A stretch of 64,000 bases of DNA from Pelecanus crispus. Taxonomy: Eukaryota; Chordata; Aves; Pelecaniformes; Pelecanidae. The notes below the pieces were generated by a model. The model saw only the letters and a program-made list of their open reading frames with translations, made no database searches and was not told the DNA's origin. The DNA is taken from positions 40,387,044-40,451,043 of the forward strand of contig NC_134649.1 of the NCBI RefSeq assembly GCF_030463565.1. The letters run 5' to 3'. Positions within the stretch are counted from its first letter, which is position 1; each line of letters starts with the position of its first letter. Both the position numbers and the translations under genes were made by a program. Below, piece by piece: positions 20,121-32,100 of the stretch.

Positions 20121-23100
20121 GTAGAGCTGTGAATTTCCCTCTATAAATAGTTGCTGTGGAGACTGCGGAGCTGTAGCAGGCTGACAGACCTGCTGCCAGG
20201 GAAGCTGGGGGGAGGCAGGGAGAGGCCAGCAGTAAAGTGAATCCACCGCAGCTGTCCTAGGTCTCCCGCTATCCCAAAGCCAAGGTTGTTCCCAGAAGCA
20301 GTGCTGTGATCCGATACCCTGCCCCGCTCCTCACCACGTCCATCCAGCGATGCCGAAGAGCTTGATCTGCTCAAGGACACCTCTCTGGGGCAGCGCAGAC
20401 TAAAAGGAGAGCAGGACCAGCTGGTATCTCACTTTGGGGAGCTCCAGGAGCCAGACGACAAACGGAGCGGTGTGCCCTGCCCGCGAGCTGCGGCACGGTA
20501 AGTCTGCACGGGACCCTTGGGGCTCGGGGGCCCGCGTGCCGACGGGGCTGCTTTTCCGCTGCATGTTGCGACTTGCGGGGAAGCTGCATTCAGCAAGGGC
20601 TTGCCAGGTCTGTGTTCGTGCGGAAAGCGAAGGCGTGCGTCGCTGCTGAGCTCTGCGGCTCCAGAGGGTCAGGAGCTGCAAGGCAGCGGAGGGCAGCTCC
20701 GTACGCCTCTCCGTGCAGGTCAGGTGGAGTTGTCCGGGCCAGAAGCGAAGCACCGCTCCCTGCCCGTGGCTCCCGCAGACCAGGCAGGACTGGTATGTTT
20801 TTGAGCTGAAATTCTCTGACCTGGTCCAGGCCTGCAGCAAACCAGTAGGTTCTGCACAACATAGCTTTGAATGACAAAAGCAAAATAACAGTTGTTTGTA
20901 ACGTAAAGACATCAAGCAACGAAGGACCTCAACATTGATCATCCTTTATCACAAAGCTTAGAAAAGTACGCTTTCGCTCTCCTGTACCATGTGGCATAGC
21001 AACGCTCCTCACCCTTTGCCAGCACATCCATGTAACGAGGGTGGATGGAGGTAAAGTCTCGCACACCTAAGGACAGACCTGCCTCGCCTCCGTGGCGAAA
21101 AGGGCCTGGTGAGCTGCCCAAAAGCTCCATCAGCCCAAGCGCTAGGATGCGTTTTACACTCTAGAGACTATCTTTGGGTCTTACTTTCCCATCAAAGTCT
21201 CCTGTTACCATAACAATCTACCTAGGGAAGATGCTGTTGAACTCCTATCTCCACACGCTTTTGAGTTTTCCTTTGGTGGGTGAATGGTGAGCGACATCGT
21301 AAAATCCTTAAGGCTGTTGCCCAGCTCTCAGATCAGCCCCTGCTGCCCCAGTGATGTGAATGAAGAGGGCTGGGGTAGGCTCTGGTGGTACAGGAGCTTG
21401 CAAGGTTACTGATACGCTCAGTCTGTGCACAAGTAAGGAAAATTTTTATTTCACCTCTGTTTCATAGCTAAGACGTTAAGTATTTGCTGAAAAGAGCGGC
21501 CATATAGACGTGCAACGTCCTGGAGGTTTATGCCTAAAAGAGACTGATTGTGAACAGTGTACGTGCCGTGGTTAGAGGTGTAAAAATATAAGGAGGGGGA
21601 GGGATTTTGAGCTCCTTTCAGACTGCTGGATGGGCTTGGGTGAATGGAGCAACGTCAGCTCTGGCAATTTGAGTTGTCCCTCACAGGATTGGAGTCTTGA
21701 GCCCGGTCTGACCCTTAATTAGAAATGTGCTGGGAGCTTGCTCGCTGCACAAAGGCAGGCTGCATCTCTGGCTGCTGTGCTGGGAGAGGAGCATCGGTAC
21801 GTGGAAAGAAACCTTTGTCTTTTGAGGAAGTCATGCCTCTGCCTCAGCACCTGGAAGATGTCACTGTCCCAGAACAACTCCCTGTCACGTGGCTCCCGCT
21901 GCCACCGCCAGCCCACTATAACTATTTCTGAAAATCCTCCAGTGCAGATGAGCTCTTAGCTTTAGTGACCTGATTTGAAGGATTTAAAGGTCAATATTTC
22001 TACCAGTGCTAATGGTCTACTGGGATTATTATCACCTGTCACGAGCTGTGACAACGTGCCTGAAGCTTCGGCCATCCAGCAAGTGACACTTCCAAATTAT
22101 GAAAGGCTGGGTTGGAAGTACCCCAGTTACGGCAGCTTACATCTCTATTTCCATTAGCAACATGGGCTCTGGGCTGCTATTTCAGGTGACCGGTGCTGAA
22201 GCCAATTCTACGCCAGTGCTGCGGGGCCAGGGGACAGCAGTTGCATCAGTCCGTCTGCACTGTCTTGGTGTTTGTACCTTGGGCTGTCATAGTAACAAAC
22301 CCCAGGAACAGCCTCCGCCTCCGTCACAGCCTCTCACTAGGGTGTCACAGGACAGTCAGTGACAAACCCGTGCTCCAGCCTGGGGCTGGGCTGTGGACAG
22401 AGGCGCAGCACTGCAGTTCCTAAAATGCAGGTTCTGCTTTGCACCCATACGGAGCATGAAGCTCCTCCTGACAGCAAAAGCTAGGACTTGTCCCCTCCTC
22501 AGCCAGGATGGGGATGGGCAGTGGGTGCTTTCGCCAGCTGCGACAGCGGGAGGGGATCCTGCAGTCCCTGCTAAGCCCCTGAAAATCCACACTGGGCACA
22601 AGGAAACCTGAGACTCCCACCTGGCCCTGGCCCTGGCCCTGGCTTGGCTGCCCACCACCAGGATCCCTGCTTGGCCCCAGCCTGCCAGCTTTCCTCTTCT
22701 GAGCTCTTAAAATAATCCCTGCCTCCGTGAAGTGCCAAAAGCGTTTTTAACAGCCCGGCTCCTGGGGCCGATGAGGCGGATGGGAAGGAAGGGGGCAAGG
22801 GGACAGCAAGGGTAGAAGAGGGAATCGATGTGCGTAGCATGCAGTGGAGGTACAGCTGCCCTGCAGCTCTCCAACTCTTTAAAGGAGTAAAGTGCTGAAG
22901 ATCGCACCGCCTGTGCCCCAGGACCCGGTTCCCCACTGCCTCCGTCCCCTCGTGCCAGGACCTGCTGCGCCGCTGGGCCATGGAGCAGCGGGTGCAGGAG
23001 GAGGTGCCGGCAGCCCAGCGCACAGGTCAGTCCTCGGGCGCGCGGCTCCAGAGCCGAGATCGTGCCAGGCTCTTCCCAGTCCAGAGGAGGCCTCCGGGAC

Positions 23101-26100
23101 CTGTCCGGCCGTTCTTCCGGGAGGACGGCTGTCCTCAGCTGCTCTTTCAGTCTAAAGGCGTTTAGAGATGTCAGTAATGTCTCTTGGCAATGCTCCCCGC
23201 AGGAGGCCACCATCCCACACGGGAAGGAGAGGTGTTCAACACGCGATACCAGGCTCTGTGCAAGCTGGGCTGTGGCGCCTTTGCCACCGTCTGGCTGTGC
23301 CAGGACATGAGGTGAGGGGCTGACCAGCTTTTGGGGAGGTGGGAAGGGGTGGCTGATCTCCTGGGCAGGATCGGCCCCTCTCGCAGAAGCAGCGGAGCAC
23401 AGCTGCCTGCCTGGGAGCACATCGGCATCCCCCACGCATGGGGCAAACCTGGTGGTGAGATTGGTGGGGTGCAGCCAGCAGAGCTGGTCCCCAGAAACCA
23501 AAGAACATAAATGAGGTGGGATCAGCCCGCGCTCTGCATTTGATCTTCTCATTTAGACCCTGTAGTGTCCATGCTCTGCCTTTTTCTCTCCAGCCCCTTG
23601 CTGGTCCCTGGGGCAGCTGTGCTGCCAGATGCTGGCAGCATGGCCAGGAGGGATGCCCACGGGCCTGGTGTGCTGCAGATCAAGGCAAGGCTGGCTGCAA
23701 GAGGGCAGCACCCACCCGTGGAGCCCAGGGCTGGGTGTCTGGGAGAAGGGGAGGTGCTGCTGGTTAGGGCCACAGTGGCATGCGTTGGCTGGCAGCTGTG
23801 ATTAATTTCCCAGGAGGAAGAAACATGTAGCTGTGAAGGTCCTGAAAAGCAGGGAAGGCTTTGCTGAGGCTGCCCAGGACGAGGTCGCTCTCCTCCGCTG
23901 CGTATGTATATCCTGGGGCTCTGTGCTTTGCTCCGCAGGGATGGCCACTGAGTTCAGGTCTGAGTATCAGCCTCATCATCCCTTCTCCCTCCAGGTCTGT
24001 CTGAGGAGCTAGGTGGGGAACAGAAAGCAACAAAAAAGTTAGATAATTCATGGAAATCGCCTTGGCTCAGCACTGGCTTGTGAAACAGGCACCTTCTCCT
24101 TCCTCCTGTCATACTGAGACATGCTGGCTGTGTCCCACTTGCTCTGCCAGCCCATTTCTTTCAGCTGAGACCAAAATCCAGTAAATTGGAGGAACCTGCA
24201 GAAAGATAAGGGGGATAACCAACAGAAGAAAGTGGCAAAGTTCTTAAGCAGGAGATGGGAGTGTGTCCACTGTATTTGTGTTGTCCCCAGCTCACAGGGC
24301 ATTGCTCTGTCACAACACTGATACTGAAGTAAAAGGAAATATCTGCAAAGAAAAATATGCAGGATGTAGCAAAAATATAATAAACCTCTGAAGTCAGAAA
24401 ACTTCCTCCTGCCTTTGCTAATGGATGTGGTAATTAGGTGCCTGTATCTGGGTCTCAGCTGTTTGCCTTTGAAGGTGGCTTGACCTGCTACTTCTAGAAA
24501 GCTCATGGTTACAATTCTTCAAGTTTGCCTAAATACAAAGTTACATCAGCTTTAGATGAGTAAAAGCCATTAAATTTCGCATTTCAAATTACTCTGAGGC
24601 CTTTCTCCAACAGGTCTGAGAAAGGTTTAGTTTGCACCTGTACATGTGTGGGCCCTATCCAAAGGGACATGAGCCAGACTTCATGATGCAAGAGGAAGTA
24701 CCAAGTGGCACTAATTTAATGTAATCAGAGAGCTGCTTTTCTACACATCAGCACAATCCTGCGTGTTAGACCAAGCCTTACTCTTAATTTATTACTAATT
24801 CTCTCTGAAAGACACGCCTTCCGTTCAGCAGAATGTAGCTGGTTCCCAGGGCTGTTCCCACCAGCACAAGGTGGTAGGTGCCTGCAGAGCTGCTGGGAGA
24901 GGCGATCTGGTCTCCCTTGCTTCCATGGCTGCTCACCTCTGTCATGCCAGCACAAACCTCCTGGCGTTGGTGCAGGCAGATCCAGCAGCTGTACAACACG
25001 CCAAACCAAAATCCCGACAGTGATGGCTGTGAAGAGAAAAAAAAGTATGAATTGCTGTACTAGGGTTAGTGCTCTGTGGGAGCAAACTCCCGATACACCT
25101 TGCCATGCAGGTGTACAGGGCTGGTGCAAGAGCTGGGGGTACCGTAGCACCCGTGCTTGGGCAGACCGGGGGTTCACCCAGCCCAGCACATGGGCCAGCA
25201 GCAGATATCCAGACGGGTGTACAGACAAGCTAAGCACAGGGTGCTGCTCCCACTGAATGTCCCCCTGGCCTACAGCAGTTTCCAGCTGGAGATTTCCTTG
25301 GGACAAGGGTGAGGTCTGTGTGGGCAATTAATTCTCAGTGGCTTTACCTTCAAGAGACCTGCGGGCTTCAGCATCCACAGGCTCCTGTGACAAGAACTGC
25401 CACCAATTACCCACGTGCTGCATGAAGACCCATCTCCTCTGCTTTGTTTTCGAACTCCCCAAGTGCTAGGTTTAATGCCCCCTGGTTCTTGTATGAAAGA
25501 TCTGTGTTCACCCTCCACCAGCACCTCGTATCTTACAGATCTCTGCAGTACTTGCCCATAGCCAGCCCTTTTTCAGCCCAAAGAAGCCTACTTTGCTGGG
25601 TTCCTCCAGACATGGAATCTGCTCTCTACCCTGGTAGGGCAGGTACCCTTCGAGAGACCGAAGACAACCACAAGGTCTCTGGCTTTCTGCAACCCCTTGC
25701 AAGAAATTGCTGAAGGGAAGGTGTGGGTTTTAAAAGACAACGTCCCAGCCTGCTGCTCTCAGCCGGGGAAGGACAGGGCCATAACCACTCTGAGGACAAG
25801 GAGCAGAGGCTGCAGAACAGCAAAGGAAACGGACAGCCATTGCTTCAGGGAGCAGGGAGCTGTGGTCTTGGGGGAATCCCCTTCCAGTACAAGCAGGAGC
25901 ACTTCCTGGGCCTGCATGGGATAGCATAAGCAGTGGGAAGTGTGCTAGACACTATTAGCAGGATTGGTTTGAGTTATTTGGACATGTGAGGGTGATGGTC
26001 CCACCTGGTCAAGAGCTAGACAACATACAGGAACTCATTCCTTGGTAACAGACTCTGCTTATGTGTTCAGAGCCTGGTTTTCCTGATGCTGTTTTCATGG

Positions 26101-29100
26101 GATTTGTTATGAAGTGCCAACTCCTGGAAGAGAAAGCCTGTAGAACGGGATAAAACGGGTGCAAGATGCCCTTGTGCATATATATGTCTCTAATTGCAGC
26201 TTTATTGGAATCCTCCCCCTCAGGTGAGCAGTATGAAGAAGAAGGACCGGGCAGGAGAAAACATCGTCTGTTTGTTAGATGACTTCAGAATGATTGGAGA
26301 GAACGGCTTCCATATCCTTCTGCTGAGATTGCTGCAGCTCTGGGTCAGCAAAACCTGGGCTTGCCTCGGAGAGTCACAGGATGGTGTAAAACTGAGCACT
26401 GTGCTCCCATGAGGAGGAAGAGCAGGGCAGTAGCTGGACTGGGGCACATGGAGGTGGCTGGAGGGGAGAGGCTGGATAAGGACACTTGGTTGCTCTGGTG
26501 AAGGGCAAAAGGCTGGTGGTAGCATCTTCTCTCTGTTAGTGAATCCCTGACTCTTTCCCACATATGTGCTTGGTATTTGAGGTGTTGGGTCCTTCCCTGC
26601 GATGTCTGATGGGTAACTACGCAGCCCAGGGACTGCCTTTGCCTTTTGTGAAGAAGTCTTTACAGCAGGTGAGAACTTAGCTGGAACTGGGTGAGGGCAC
26701 CAAGGGACTGTTGGCTGGGGGACATGCCATAGTCTTCATCCTGGGGTCATCTGCCATGAACTCCATGGCTGCATCTGCAAAGAAAGGGACAACATGGAGT
26801 GAGTGCCCAAAGCATGCATTTTTTTAAGGAAAACAGTAACTATTTCTTTTGGGTATAAGGAGAGAAAATGTTAAATAAAATGCAGAGTGGGAAGTCATCA
26901 CATTCCCATTAAAACAGGGGCACTGTGTGTTACTGCCTAAGCCTGTAGTCTCATCAGGTTTGGGAAGGGGTCAGGACCACCACCATGAAGAGTCAGCAGC
27001 CTGCACACCTGCACCAGGGATTCAGAGGTGGCACTTGTGTTCCCATCATCTCAGGAATGGAATTCAGCAATTCTGCTGCTCGCAGGAGTAGCAGGGGGAC
27101 AAACAGCCTGCCATAGTTACGCTTCTGGTGGGCAAACCATGTATCTCTCTGCCTTCCCACTGCCCTGAGAAGTCCCCTCTGGCAGCAATGCCAGACCGCT
27201 GGCATTCGCCTTGGCATCCAGCTGCGGGTAGCACTGGCAGATCCAGCGGCTTTCTGCATGGCACCACCAAAGGCTGCTTGAGGGCTCCCTCAGCACTGAT
27301 GCCTTTCCAGGGCTTTCTAAATTGCTGGTTCGGTTGGCTGGTCCTCCACCCATGTTGAGGTTTTCCTGCTCAGAGCCAACTCTTCCTTCATCCCCTGTAA
27401 GGATGTGGTGTGCTGATCAAACAGATCATGAAAACCGAGTTTCTTATGCGTCGGCTGGGAATAGCTAAGTAATGGGAAACCTGAGTGAGGCCTCAGAATA
27501 GTTAAACACAGAATAGTTAAAATTACATTTTGCCTCTCATGCTGAGATTTATCAGAAGTCTGCACACTTGCCAAGATGATGATTTGCTACCCTGATTCCT
27601 GTGCCCTTCTAGGGAACTATGAAAGAAAACCACTTCCTCCTTCATCCTATTTGCTGGAGTAGCCTCTTCTTCCTCTAAAGAAGCTCCACGAACACCTGAA
27701 TAAGTTATATAAAAAAGTAGTGGCATTAATCTATGTGCCCCATGTCATACCCAAGCCTTTTGCTTGATCCATTCCCTTACCTGCTTTAATTGTAAAATCT
27801 CAGAGTCTTTTCTCCCCTTCAGATCAGCACTGGGGCAGTATTTACTTCTGATTCATTCCAGATTAGCTATTTAAATCTTTCCCTGTGTTTCACAGTTACC
27901 ATTTAAGGTTGGTATTTCCCTGGGGCTGGTGTTCATCCCAGAATAGAATTTGATAATACAGAGAATATTTGCCAGCCCTTTATGACTGACCAGAGTGTTT
28001 AAAAAAAAAATTCCTAGCAGTGTTTTTCGCTGTTATTGATTTCTGATAGTGACTGTTTCTCTCTGGTAGGCGTTATCTCTCCCCTGTGACAAGTCAGACT
28101 CTCCCTGCTCCATCATAAGCCTTTCTTTCCTTACATGGCTCTCCTGCACTACCCTTAAATCTACACGCACTACTACACGCACTTGCTCCTCGTCTCTCCC
28201 TCCTCCTGTCTGGGTTATGCTGCACCTCCTTGTCTGATGGGACACCCTCCCGTGCCATGTCACTCTATAACCGGCCCCCAACTTCCACTGGAATGATAAT
28301 CGGCAGGAAGGCATGGTGGTCCGAGGACGTAAAAGTCACACAAACAGGAGTGGGTTTTCGGGAGACAGTTCAGCTTTGTGATGGTAATGCCTCCTTGTAG
28401 CCCTATCCTCTTTCCATCTCTCCGGGCTTACCCGGAGACACGTAAGTCCCTTTGACGTGTAAGTCACGCTGACCCCTCTGTATTTTCACACTGCCTTCTG
28501 CTGCGTGTCACCCCCACCACCCCAAAAGCCCTTTCCCCGCTGGGCTCCCCAGGCCCCCGCTCGCTCAGCATGCTGGGCAGGTGGGGCTCCAGCACCCGCT
28601 CCTCCTGCCGCCTCTCGCGATGGAACCCTTGTGCCCGCTCCCACAGGGCCACCCCAACCAATGTCACCGCTCTGCTGGCTGCATCTCCAGGTTCAGGAAC
28701 AATTTATTGCAGATAGTTACCGTCAGTGCCCCCTTTCTTCAATACCAGAACGTCCACAACTTGTGTATCTACTGTGCCTGACTGCTCTGACAGCACCGAC
28801 AGCTGCTGGGGCAGGGGAGGTGGGGACCCTCGCATTGCTGACGTGACTTGCTGCCTGCTTGCCCAGGTGCTGGCAGGGCTGCACTTCCTGCACCAGCGCT
28901 GCCGCATCATCCACGCGGACATTAAACCGGAGAACGTCTTGCTGTATGGACGTGACAAAAGCCTCCAAAGGCTTCTGCCCGATACACTCGACTGCGGCCA
29001 GAGAACAGATTTGAGGCTACAGGGACCAGGTGAGCACTCCGGGGTTTTTTTTTTTTAACAAGAAAAGGGACCTGTGTGTTTATTGCCAGGAGGCAAACAG

Positions 29101-32100
29101 GGAGGTAGCAGGTACAGGTATCTTAGGAGAAGTTCACATCTCCTGCAATGGCCAGTACAGAACAGTACAGCCAGCTCATGCTGTTGAGAGGCCTCTCCTA
29201 TCTCTGCTTAATACAAATATCAGGCTGAGTGGCTACAAGCTACTCAAGGCACCTACAGAAATGCAGTCTTGCAGGTAGGTTTGTGTGGAGGACAACTACA
29301 GATCACAGGCACCTGTTAACAGACCCACCACGACCTCGGAGCTCATTCTTACAGCTTTAGGTACAGGATAGTTCCCTTGTGTCTGGTGTTTTCAGCCACT
29401 GAAAGCTTTATGTACTTGATCAAAAAGCTGTATGACACTTTTGCTCTTTATTTCCCCCATTTCTGAGGTTTGTGGGAGACTTGTATGTACTGCTAATCTT
29501 CAGTGCCTTTTGAGACATAATTTATTTGCAGAGAGTGGTGTGAGTATCAACTAAGACATAGGGCTGTACAGTTTATTGAGAGATCAGCTCATCTCCCAGC
29601 AATGAGACCCTTTATATTTTCTTTGCACGATGTTGTCCCATGAGCATTTCTCCCATGATGGTGCTGTTTTGTGTCTCAAACTCTGGAGCAATCAGGGAAT
29701 ACTAAATTAGCGACCAAGCCTTACTTGGAGCAGAAAGGCACAATATTAGGCATAGACTGACAGCTCACTGTAAAGCAGTAAACCAAAAAAATTACCCTTT
29801 TCCAGGGTCATATGAAAATGTAACCTTTACGGTGCTTGCCAAGCAGGCTGTGTCCAACGCCTGTGACAGCCAGGATTGCTGAAGGCTAAGGAGGCACAAC
29901 AGATGTTTTGTGTCTGACTAGTGCTGGTAGGATGTGCTCTCCTCTGGGCCCACAGTAATTGAACCTCGCTGGTAGGGGAACCTTGCAGCAGGACAGGAGC
30001 ACACGGTCACACCGCTCCACTCCAAGCTACTGTCCTCCCAAATGTCCTCTTAGATCTTGACTGGATACCAGCTCTTCATTTGTGTTCCCTCAAAAAACAG
30101 AGGTGGCATTTTATTGATGAGAAAAAACATTTTAGGAGCTTTTAGGCTGAAAAACTTTAAAGGCAGGCATATATGCCTCTCCTGTGGTAAGTGATGCATA
30201 CCTGTTGGTTTGGAAAGACCTGATTTCTCGCTGTCCTTTCCATCTAGGAGGTGATCTTGGCAGTCGATTGGAAGAATCGGATTTAATGAGCATAGAAGTG
30301 AAAATTGCAGATCTGGGCAGTGCGTGCTGGACAGTGAGTCTGCTCCGAGTCTCAATCCCGTGACGATGCAGTGTGCTTCTTTCCATCCCACCCTGCATGT
30401 CTGTCCTTTACAGCTGAACAGCTATTTCAGTGTGCTGAAGAGATGCTGATTTTGGGGGGTGTTATCTTCAGCACTCCCAGCTCAGAGTTGGGCCCTGTGC
30501 TCTTGGAGACAGTGTCAACTTCGGATGTTTCTTCAGCTTGCAGTTAGTCCCTCCAATGAGAAATTCAAAACCGTGTTCAGTGTGAAATGTTGGGAGATAA
30601 ATTCATCCCAGGGTCAGTCAGGCTGAGAATGTGCCTGCTGTGCCCCACGCAGAATTTAGTACATGTATTCACTTCTGCCCCACAGTGTCCTCCTCGCTGT
30701 GCGGGAAGCGTGTGACCACAAGCATTGCTGTTACTCCTTGATGGTCGCTAACCAAAGGGAGTTTGTTTCTGTTTCAGTACAAGCCTTTTTCCAAGGAGAT
30801 ACAGACCCAGCCATACCGTGCCCTGGAAGTGCTTCTGGGATTAGACTATGGCACTCCTGCGGATATCTGGAGCACGGGCTGCCTGGTAGGACCGGGGACA
30901 GTGTTGTGCGTGCACAGGAGGTGACTGATGCTAACAGGCCGGGGGCAGCACATCCTCAGCACCCACCTATACCCGCTGCGTGGGGAGCAAGACTTCCTTG
31001 CCGAGAAGGAGACAGGGGCTGTCGGCACACATTCACTTTGGATTGAAAGCATGCTGCTGATAAAATTCACTTTTAGTTTAAGCTATAAGGCAGTTCACAC
31101 TCCATGTATGTTAACTCATAGGCTTGACTGAATCAGGCACACACTGCTTTTCATCCTGATGGAGCTAAAGGTGCCATTTCACGATGGTACAGATCAAACC
31201 AGTGTCACTATTTCTATATTTCAGGATCAGCTTTGTGTAAATAGCAAGGGAAATTGGTACTATCAGTTAATGGGGAAGAAAAACTCCAAGTCGGGTAGTG
31301 AATTAACAATGCTACTCCATTTCTAGGCATTTGAAATGGCAACTGGGGAGTGTCTATTTGATCCTCAACCTGGGAAATATTTCTCCAGAGATGATGGTAG
31401 GACTCCATCAGTTTTATTCACTTCACTGACAGAAGTGTCACAATCTTCGTACCTAGATGTGTTTTCCCTCCCTCTGTCTAGATCATGTTGCTCGTATCAT
31501 TGAGCTCCTGGGAAGAATTCCTCCTCAAATTGCTTTCTCCTGGAACAAGTCAACAAAATTTTTCAGCAGGCCAGGTAAGAATTGGAGTAAGGAAGTTTAC
31601 TCTAAAAATCACTGTGGATCTCTGACACACTCCTACTCAGCTGACAGTTTTCACCCCAAAAGTTATGTTACACAACGCAGGCTACAAGCAGGGACAGAAG
31701 CGGAGATTTCATAAAGAGCAGTAACGCTCCCTGCCCTGCCTACCCTTGCAGTCCAGGAGCATTCCAGGAATGAATGCAAAATCCTGAAAAAACAGTCATA
31801 GCAAACACCCAACAGGGAAAACATTGCCATTCTTTCTCCTTTGGATTTGGGGAGAATGGAAATAGAGACAGGAAATAGCTACATGCCAGGAAGGTTGAAG
31901 AGTGCGTAACTGGCTGGATTTCACGGGTTCACTGGCAGAGAACAATGATGATCAGGAATGGGACACTCATATCCTTCCAACGTGGCTCCTATATTTAGTC
32001 TTCTGACCCAACTGTAATGTCTCTTCTGTTTTACTCTCCCCTGTTCCTTTCCCTTTGACTCATTAGGCTTGAAATCCTTGTCTTTGACTTCAAGGCATCA

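Noticed and set aside
19288-20124. 278-codon plus-strand ORF upstream of the kinase gene
   Set aside because: It reads through a T32 tract as poly-phenylalanine, has no recognisable domain, and is GC-driven. Only its last 11 codons are used, as a tentative exon.
22707-23552. 281-codon minus-strand ORF
   Set aside because: It is antisense to two well-supported kinase exons and has no recognisable domain, so it is a shadow frame.
24725-25327. 200-codon minus-strand ORF
   Set aside because: No recognisable protein as a whole. Only the 90-base segment with splice sites inside it was kept as a weak finding.
26312-26561. A GT-AG intron at this position
   Set aside because: No GT donor or AG acceptor near the exon ends restores the conserved FH-MCLVFEVLG reading. 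The AT-AC pair does so exactly and has a U12 branch site.
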